Shown here in pieces: positions 57,201-64,000 of a stretch of DNA of 64,000 bases. Within the stretch, counting starts at the first letter, position 1; the number at the start of each line of letters is the position of its first letter. Source of the DNA: Astragalus membranaceus. Lineage: Eukaryota; Streptophyta; Magnoliopsida; Fabales; Fabaceae. Location: positions 41,946,916 to 42,010,915 of the forward strand of contig CM076847.1 in the NCBI GenBank assembly GCA_039519185.1. Direction: 5' to 3'. The translations under genes were made by a program, and so were the position numbers. The notes beneath the pieces were generated by a model. The model did not search any database, was not told the DNA's origin, and saw nothing but the letters and a program-made list of their open reading frames with translations.

Positions 57201-59851
57201 TGTAACACCCAAATAATTTAATTAATTTATTTAATTAAATTATTAGGGATTTATTTTATTTAGTGATTTAATTAAATTTAGAAAATAATTGAGTGGGTGC
57301 ATATTATTATTTAGGGCATGATGTTGGCTTGGAGCGCACATAGGGCTTGAGTTGGATAAGCCCATGACCCAATACCCAACATAGGCGAGTTTGGCTAAGT
57401 GAATGGGGTTAGGGTTTGAGGCTTGGCATTGGCGAAATCCCTAGAGAGAGTGGAGAGAGTGAGCCGTTTTGGAGAGCAAAGGAAAGGAGAGAAAACGCAA
57501 AACTTCAAGAAAGAAAGAAGAAGGAAGGGCGAGGATCAAGAAGAGAAGGGGGGGGGGCCTCCATTGTTGCTGAATTTTTGGTGGTGATTTCCTCTCAAGA
57601 ACTCCTACTTCTTCTAACATAAGGTAAGGGGGGATCATCTTTCTCTATAATAGATTGTGTGATGGGTTTTAGGATGGGATTTAGCCTAGATCTATCCATA
57701 TTATTGTTGATCCTTAATCATTGCCATCTTGATGAATATATGCGACTTATGATCTTGGTGATTGCTTGATGTTTATGTGTTTTTGATTATATTCATGTTG
57801 ATTGAGATTAATGATATGATCATGTATGTGTTGTTGAATTCACTGTTTTGAGATGTTCTGACATAGGTTTAGTATTTCAGTGACTGAGAACGTTTTACTA
57901 ATTGAAAAATTATGTGGTTTGTCATTTCGAAAACTTGATTGAATGCTTGTTAATTTGACGCTGGTTTGGTTGCGTTTAGAGCTGTGAAGATCGAGTTATG
58001 AATTCCACAAGTTAGGGTAATATTCTGAAAACATTCTGGACATAGGTTCGGTATTTTTAAAACTGGGAACTTTCTGTTCGTCAAACAATTATGGGACTTT
58101 TTTTGGTTAGAAAACAGACTTAATTTTGGTCACTTTGGCACTGGTTTGGTTAAATTTGGAGTAGTGTAGCTCGAGTTATGAGCGTCCCAATTCAGGTCAA
58201 ATTTCTGGACTTAAACTAGGTATAGGTTCAGTGTTTCAGGTCTTGTGTCTTCAATTGAACTCTGATTTGAACGATTCTTTTTCCATTAGAAACTATACTC
58301 AAATTGATTTTGTTAAAGCTAAGGTTTTGTTCCATTTGGTCAAGTGTAAGTCAGTTTAGAGTGATTTGAAGTGGAAGGACAGAATCTGTCCAGTCTGGGA
58401 ACCATTCGGGTTGTTTCTAAAAACTGTACTAACTGGCTCATTGTTTTGAAACTTTAAATATATGTTCAGAAACTACACATCTGTAGCTTTCCAACGAGGG
58501 GTCTTTTGTAATTTTTCGATGTCGTTTACTATTTTAACTAATTCGCCGAATTCTGGCTGCCGTGTTCGCATAGCCCAGGGTGTCGCTGTTGTTCCCAAAT
58601 TTGTTTTTCGAATATCTTTTGACTCGGGACTCCGTTTTAGGCGTTTCAAAATGTTTTGGAAAGCTTATTCAGACGCCCATCTGAATATTCTAATTTGGGG
58701 CTCAGTAAAGTATTTTCTGGAAGAAATGTTGATGATTAACTCAAACCCTAAAAGTTGTCAGTTTGAGAAAATGTCGAGTCGCAATCATTGGAAAATGAAT
58801 CATTCTGAGGAAAAATATGTTAGTTGCTGTTGTATGGACGCCCGTGTGGCTGTCCCGGTTGAATAATGAAATTTTATGAATAAAGTGACGAAAATGCCCT
58901 TGGTGGCCAATGTGTGAGTGTCTTGACGATGATGCCCTTAGTGGCTAGTTTTGTTGACAAAAATGCCCTTAGCGGCCAATGGGTGAGTAACATGATTAGC
59001 GATGATGTGATATAATTGGCGATGATGTGATATAATTAGCGAAGATGATTAGCGGTGATGATTAGCGGTGATGATTAGCGGTGATGATTAGCGATGATGA
59101 TTAGCGATGATGATTAGCGATGATGATATAAATACCGATGTGATATTTTTAGAGATGATGGGATATAATTGATGATGATGATGTAATGTGATTGATGCAT
59201 GTTCATAGTGTCGCATGCATTCATGTGCATTCAGCGGTGATGTAGGCTTCGGCCATGCGGTGAGTAGGCTTCGGCCAAAGCGGTGATGTGCCCTCAAGGC
59301 TTATTGCGGTGATGATGGATCCACATGTGTATATTGCATTCTCATACATCTACATGCCATAGTGACGGATTGCCTTAATGAGTGACTTTCGAGTGATTAT
59401 GTGATGACTGTAGTATGGTTGTTCTAGTCCTGTAATTCTAGCCTGAGACTTATCACATGTTCTATTATATGGTTAGATTGAACTCACCCTTTCTCTGTTG
59501 AATGTTACCCTACGTGGTAACTGCAGGTGATCACGAGTGAAGGTATTCGTACTCTTCACTATTTGGAGTCGGGTCGTCATGCTCTGATACGTAGCACTCA
59601 GTGGGGAGGGATGTACCTTAGTTTTCTGATGACTGTTTAACTGTTATGATTCATCGATGATTTAATGATTTTCCGCTGCTTGAATAAATGAGAATTTAAG
59701 TGCTATGTATTAGCTTTTCGGAAAATGACGTAATTAAGCTATTAGCGTTTTGACGAAAATGTGACACTCCTCTTGTTGAAAATAAAAGAAAAAGATTTTT
59801 GTAAACTCTTGTTTTATAATAATGAATAACGGGTAGAAAAGGGGTGTTACA
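57201..59851 (+). repeat. 3' LTR of the non-coding element
   Basis: Near identical to 51929-54577. Differences include one extra G in the run near 57550, one extra G near 58104 and scattered substitutions (for example in the 58030, 58064, 58154, 58428, 58848, 59247 and 59329 areas). Confidence 0.93.
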
Positions 59852-61481
59852 GACTTCCTGCTCAGAGCATCTGCTACCACATTGGCTTTCCCAGGGTGAT
59901 ATTTCAATTTGAAGTCGTAGTCCTTCAGAAATTCAGTCCACCTTCTCTGTCTGTTATTCAACTCTTTTTGGTCAAACAGATACTTCAAGCTCTTGTGATC
60001 ACTAAAAACTTTGAAACGAGAACCGTAAAGGTAATGTCTCCAAATTTTCAGTGCAAACACAATAGCCGCCAACTCTAGGTCATGAGTTGGGTAATTCCGT
60101 TCATGAGTCTTAAATTGCCTAGATGCATAGGCCACAACATGTTGATTCTGCATGAGAACACATCCCAAACCCTTCCCAGACGCATCACTGTAAATTTGGA
60201 ATCCCAATGATGGATCTAGAAGAATTAGGATCGGAGCAGAAGTTAACTTTTCTTTCAATCCGAGAAAACACTCTTCACAACCGGCATCCCAAGTAAACGG
60301 TTGACCCTTGCGAGTCAATCGAGTAAGCGGAAGTACCAATTGTGAAAAACCTTCAATGAATCTTCTATAGTAACCAGCTAGACCCAAAAAAGCTCCTGAT
60401 CTCAGTCACTGACGTCAGCAGTTCCCAATTCAACACGGCTTCCACTTTGGTAGGATCAACTGCAACCCCCTCGTGGGAAATCACGTGACCCAAGAACTTC
60501 ACTTCGGTCATCCAAAAGTCACACTTCGACGGTTTAGCATAAAGCTTCTTTTCTCGAAGTACTCCTAGGAAAAAGCGGAGATGCTGAGCATGCTCCTCAA
60601 CTGACTTTGAGTAAACCAATATATCATCAATAAAGACGACCACAAACTGATCTAGGTAGGAATGGAATACTCTATTCATATAATCCATGAATACGACTGG
60701 AGCGTTAGTCAATCCGAAGGGCATCACCACAAACTCCTAGTGTCCGTACCTCGTACGAAAAGCAGTCTTAGGAATGTCTAAGGCTCTTACCCTGACCTTA
60801 GATCGATTTTGGAGATAACTTTAGCACCTCGAAGTTGGTCAAGTAGATCCTCTATCCTTGGCAATGGATACTTGTTCTTGATAGTGATTTTATTCAGCTG
60901 GCGGTAGTCTATGCATAATCTCAGGCTTCCGTCCTTCTTCTTGACTAGCAATACCAGAGCACCCCATGGAGAAGCACTCGGTCGAATAAACTTCTTGGAA
61001 ATTAATTCCTCAAGTTGGGACTTCAATTCCTTCAGTTCGAGAGGAGACATCTTATAAGGTGCTATGGATATTGGCCCCGCACCAGGCGCCAAATCTATAG
61101 AGAATTCTACCTCTCGTTCTGGAGGCAAAGAGGAGACTTCCTCGGAAAAACATCTAAGAATTCATTAACAACTTGAATAGACGATAAATCCAAATCAGAT
61201 TCAGTTGATGCAGACAAAATAACAACAAAAGCTTCCGCACCTTGGAATAGAGACAGGCTGGCTGAAATGAACGAAATAACACCATCATCTGCAGGTAGGG
61301 AATGTTCCGCTACTTCAGAAGGAAAATTAATTGCACGATTGAAACAGTCAATAGTAATGTGATTGGAAGTCATCCAATTCATTCCCAAAACGATCTCCAT
61401 TCCCCTCATAGGCAAACAGATAAAATCAACAACAAAATCCCTGCCTCCTATGGTAAGCAGACAGTTAAGGCACAATGATTG
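59852..61481 (-). pseudogene. Protease, RT and RNase H of the old gypsy element
   Basis: Minus-strand order from the gap: protease C-terminal half (GGRDFVVDFICLPMRGMEIV, LGMNWM), RT N-terminus at 60787-61128 (SQLEELISKKFIRPSASPWG, DGSLRLCIDYRQLNK), RT core at 60365-60730 (VMPFGLTNAP, VVVFIDDILVYSKS with the catalytic IDD) and RNase H at 59852-60387 (AGYYRRFIEGFSQL, IYSDASGKGLGCVL, HPGKANVVADALSRKS). Lesions seen: a one-base loss near 61147, an in-frame TAG at about 60738 just before EFVVMPFG, and an extra T near 60390 splitting RT from the RNase H side. It is dead. Protease start and gag are hidden by the assembly gap. Confidence 0.92.
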
Positions 61482-61981
61482 NNNNNNNNNNNNNNNNNNN
61501 NNNNNNNNNNNNNNNNNNNNNNNNNNNNNNNNNNNNNNNNNNNNNNNNNNNNNNNNNNNNNNNNNNNNNNNNNNNNNNNNNNNNNNNNNNNNNNNNNNNN
61601 NNNNNNNNNNNNNNNNNNNNNNNNNNNNNNNNNNNNNNNNNNNNNNNNNNNNNNNNNNNNNNNNNNNNNNNNNNNNNNNNNNNNNNNNNNNNNNNNNNNN
61701 NNNNNNNNNNNNNNNNNNNNNNNNNNNNNNNNNNNNNNNNNNNNNNNNNNNNNNNNNNNNNNNNNNNNNNNNNNNNNNNNNNNNNNNNNNNNNNNNNNNN
61801 NNNNNNNNNNNNNNNNNNNNNNNNNNNNNNNNNNNNNNNNNNNNNNNNNNNNNNNNNNNNNNNNNNNNNNNNNNNNNNNNNNNNNNNNNNNNNNNNNNNN
61901 NNNNNNNNNNNNNNNNNNNNNNNNNNNNNNNNNNNNNNNNNNNNNNNNNNNNNNNNNNNNNNNNNNNNNNNNNNNNNNNNN
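61482..61981. other. Assembly gap (500 N)
   Basis: Exactly 500 unknown bases, likely a fixed-size placeholder. The gag of the left element and the outer LTR end of the right element fall here. Confidence 0.99.
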
Positions 61982-62915
61982 GCCTAACACAACGGCAACA
62001 CAACAGACTTGGCGCCCAAGAGAAGGCGCCTAGCACAACAGCAACACAGGCAGGCAAACAACAACAGCAGAACATGGGAACATCACTGGGCGCCTAGGCC
62101 GCCTTCCCCAACAACACAGAAATGCACAAGACAACACTGGGCGCCTAGGGCGCCACTTTCAGCAACATATGAACACACTGGGCGCCTAGGGCGCCACTTT
62201 CAGCAACAACCAAAGACAGAAACACCATGACTGGGTGCCTAGGGCGCCGCATTCAGCAACAGAAACAACACTGGCTCGGCGCCCAGGAGCAGGGCGCCTT
62301 CAGCAGGAACAACACGCGACCCAGACATGGCACCCAGGAGCAGGGCGCCGTTTCCAGCAACTAAGACAACAACACCAAATTGCACCAAACACCAAACACC
62401 AAATCTTCACCATGATCAATCACCAAACACCAATTGAAATCAACATGAGTACATTCAAACATCACCAAATCAACACCAAACAAGATCAAAGAGACAATAT
62501 AGAGCCTAACCCTCACATAACACCCATCATACACCCTATTATAAGGTAGAACCCACCCTTACCTTTGATTTGCCGAAAATGAGATCCCCTTGCACGAAAA
62601 CTCCAAAGAACCACATCAACAGAGCTCCTCTCCTCTTTCTCCTTGGTTGCGCCTCCACCCTTCTCTTCTCTCTTCGTAATCTCTCTTTCTTTTGTCTCAA
62701 AAATGCGCAAATCTCCAAACCCTAGCTAATGCTCCCATTATGCGCCTATGCCATTGGGCCCTTGGATCACGGGCTTCCTTCTACTACTCAACCTAATTAC
62801 TAAACACCACTCCCTGATTTAAATGAAACACCATATTATTATTTTAATATGACTATACTAATAAAATACCTAAATAATTTAATTAAATAAATAATTATAT
62901 TATTTGGGCTTTACA
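61982..62915 (-). repeat. LTR (3' in sense) of a further gypsy element
   Basis: The plus strand ends GGGCTTTACA, followed by the complement of a polypurine tract (62916-62930). The minus-strand start TGTAAAGCCCAAATAATA, followed by TTTAATTAAATTA, is like that of the 51929 element. It contains about six GGCGCC(TAGG)GCGCC motifs (62087-62350) and a CT-rich stretch (62625-62700; GA leader in sense). The outer end lies in the gap. Confidence 0.8.
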
Positions 62916-62931
62916 ACTCTCCCCCACTTAG
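62916..62931 (-). promoter_or_regulatory. Polypurine tract
   Basis: The minus strand reads CTAAGTGGGGGAGAGT, identical to the tract of the 51929-59851 element (57185-57200). Confidence 0.8.
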
Positions 62932-63254
62932 AATATTTCGTCCTCGAAATTTACCTGATTCAAACAGCTCGGGATAGGATTGCCGCATCTTGCTCTCCAC
63001 TCCCACGTCATGCTCTCTCCAGCAGCTCCCAACCAAACTACTTTCACCAAAGCGATCTCCTTACCTCTAAGAGCCTTCACCTCATGATCCTCGATACGCA
63101 CAGGCATCGTCTCCATAGTGAGATTATCCCGTACTTGCACATCATCCGCTTGAAATTCCAAATCCTTTCTTCGCTTATCATGATAACTCTTCTGTCTACT
63201 TTGCGAAGTCCTCCCTTGCCCCCGAATTAATTTCCGCGATTGCCTAGCAGACAA
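62928..63254 (-). pseudogene. C-terminal end of gypsy pol (after integrase)
   Basis: The 108-residue frame matches the post-integrase end of gypsy polyproteins: SRQKSYHDKRRKDLEFQADD, then MPVRIEDHEVKALRGKEIAL, VKVVWLGAAGESMTWEWRA and an end in QVNFEDEIF. This is the module lying between integrase and the 3' LTR, probably chromodomain-like. It is joined almost directly to protease sequence upstream, so RT, RNase H and most of integrase are deleted. Confidence 0.82.
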
Positions 63255-63900
63255 CGAACCAGCTCCCTCCTCTTCTCAGGCGTAGAAAAACTTACAGACT
63301 TGCTATGACAATTAATATGGGCATGGTATACTCTAACCAGTTCATACCTAAGATCACATCCACTCCGCTTAACGGCAACCAATTAAATCAACAACAAAGT
63401 CTCTGTCGAAAATCGACAAGGGACACCCAGAACATGCAAGAGAAGTAGTCACCGACCCATTTGCTGGAGTGTCGACAACCATCTCTCCATTCATAGAAGA
63501 CAATGCAAGACCCAATCTTTCAACGCAATCAGCAGCAATAAAACAAAGAGTAGCACCGTATCAACAATATAAGTTAGAGTAATACCATCAATGAAGCATG
63601 TACCTCTAATAAGCCCGCCCTCCTTAGAAGTCTCTGACCTTACCAAAGCGAACATTCTTCCCCTAGCTCGTTCCTTCTTCGGTTTCTGACACCGACTACT
63701 GATGTGTCCTCCTTCGCCACAGTTGAAACACACCACCTCCTTATGCTCACACCACCTGGACACCTCATGCCCGATCTTACCGCAACGGAAACACCTCGTC
63801 GTCTCAGCTTTGCACGCATTGCTCTTATGACCAGCTTTGCCACATCTGAAACACACGATACCAGCCGAAGCATCTCCCCCACTAGTCCTCTTACCATCAG
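63255..63900 (-). pseudogene. Gypsy gag zinc knuckles and protease (frameshifted)
   Basis: Three CCHC knuckles in tandem: CFRCGKAGHKSNAC, CFRCGKIGHEVSRWC (last spacing irregular) and CFNCGEGGHISSRC, followed by a basic linker and the protease. The active-site region LTYIVDT is followed by a one-base loss (near 63558), after which ERLGLALSSMNG continues in the next frame. The remaining protease sequence to about 63330 is broken by a stop. Two or more knuckles are common in plant gypsy gag. Confidence 0.85.
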
Positions 63901-64000
63901 CAGCTTTCAGTTCACCTCTACCCGCAGGAGCATCATACGGCTTACCACGACTCTGAGACTTTCTCCCCTTCTCATTTACAATCTTGTAATGAGCATTGCT
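63901..64000 (-). pseudogene. Gag N-terminal side, running off the window
   Basis: Minus-strand codons (NEKGRKSQSRGKPYDAPAGR) are the basic, Ser/Arg-rich stretch before the knuckles. The element's 5' part lies beyond the window. Confidence 0.6.

Larger units (their letters stand above)
51929..59851 (+). mobile_element. Young non-coding LTR retrotransposon (LARD-like)
   Basis: LTRs 51929-54577 (2649 bp) and 57201-59851 (2651 bp) differ at about ten positions. The target duplication is GACTT (51924-51928 and 59852-59856). The primer site TGGTATCAGAGC (54582-54593) and polypurine tract (57188-57200) are intact. The 2.6-kb internal region has no gag or pol motif in any frame. It inserted in the RNase H end of an older gypsy element. 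It must have been moved by proteins from another element. Confidence 0.93.

Noticed and set aside
61363..62097. Long frames of about 170-320 codons across the gap
   Set aside because: They consist mainly of unknown bases; only the flanking protease part is real.

Overview
The window is nuclear DNA of a flowering plant, probably a eudicot, dominated by transposable elements. Evidence for this: plant-type Ty1/copia and Ty3/gypsy retrotransposons with primer sites for initiator methionine tRNA, plant L1-type LINEs, CACTA- and Mutator-like DNA transposons, and one intron-containing plant gene. I cannot name the species.

Layout. 1-3984 is the coding-free end of an LTR retrotransposon, with an alternating 135-bp tandem array. 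It abuts the 3' end of a LINE (3985-5132). 5677-16649 is one copia insertion bounded by ATAAA target duplications. It has the form LTR-internal-LTR-internal-LTR, and the second internal copy is split by a gypsy-type solo LTR (11505-14132, target duplication GTAAC). 17276-23688 is a near full-length LINE on the minus strand (ORF1 plus ORF2 with one frameshift), followed by smaller LINE fragments (23745-25808). A young gypsy-type element (25809-34045, target duplication GAAGG) sits in the last of these. It has near-identical 2.4-kb LTRs, an open gag and almost no pol. The interrupted LINE resumes at 34046-35023.

The only well-supported host gene is a cytochrome b561 (four exons, 44272-46342, minus strand, 219 residues). 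A solo LTR (35089-37779, target duplication TACAT) lies downstream of it. A direct duplication of about 4.4 kb (36168-40545 and 40546-45015) copied part of that LTR, the intergenic DNA, exon 4 and most of exon 3, leaving a truncated gene copy. Upstream of the gene are a TATA box, a 200-bp Mutator-like MITE and the end of a CACTA element. A cysteine-rich defensin-like peptide exon, probably part of a broken gene, lies at 50609-50790.

51238-61481 is an old minus-strand gypsy element with a broken pol. It is split by a young element without coding capacity (51929-59851, target duplication GACTT, two 2.65-kb LTRs, intact primer site and polypurine tract). After an assembly gap (61482-61981), another minus-strand gypsy element with gag zinc knuckles and a deleted pol runs off the window.

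The most unusual signals are these: a 15-nt perfect self-complementarity between the primer-site position and the LTR of the copia element; arrays of short hairpins with covarying arms inside several LTR families; two young non-autonomous gypsy-type elements that must use proteins from elsewhere; and a conserved 3' hairpin in three LINE copies.
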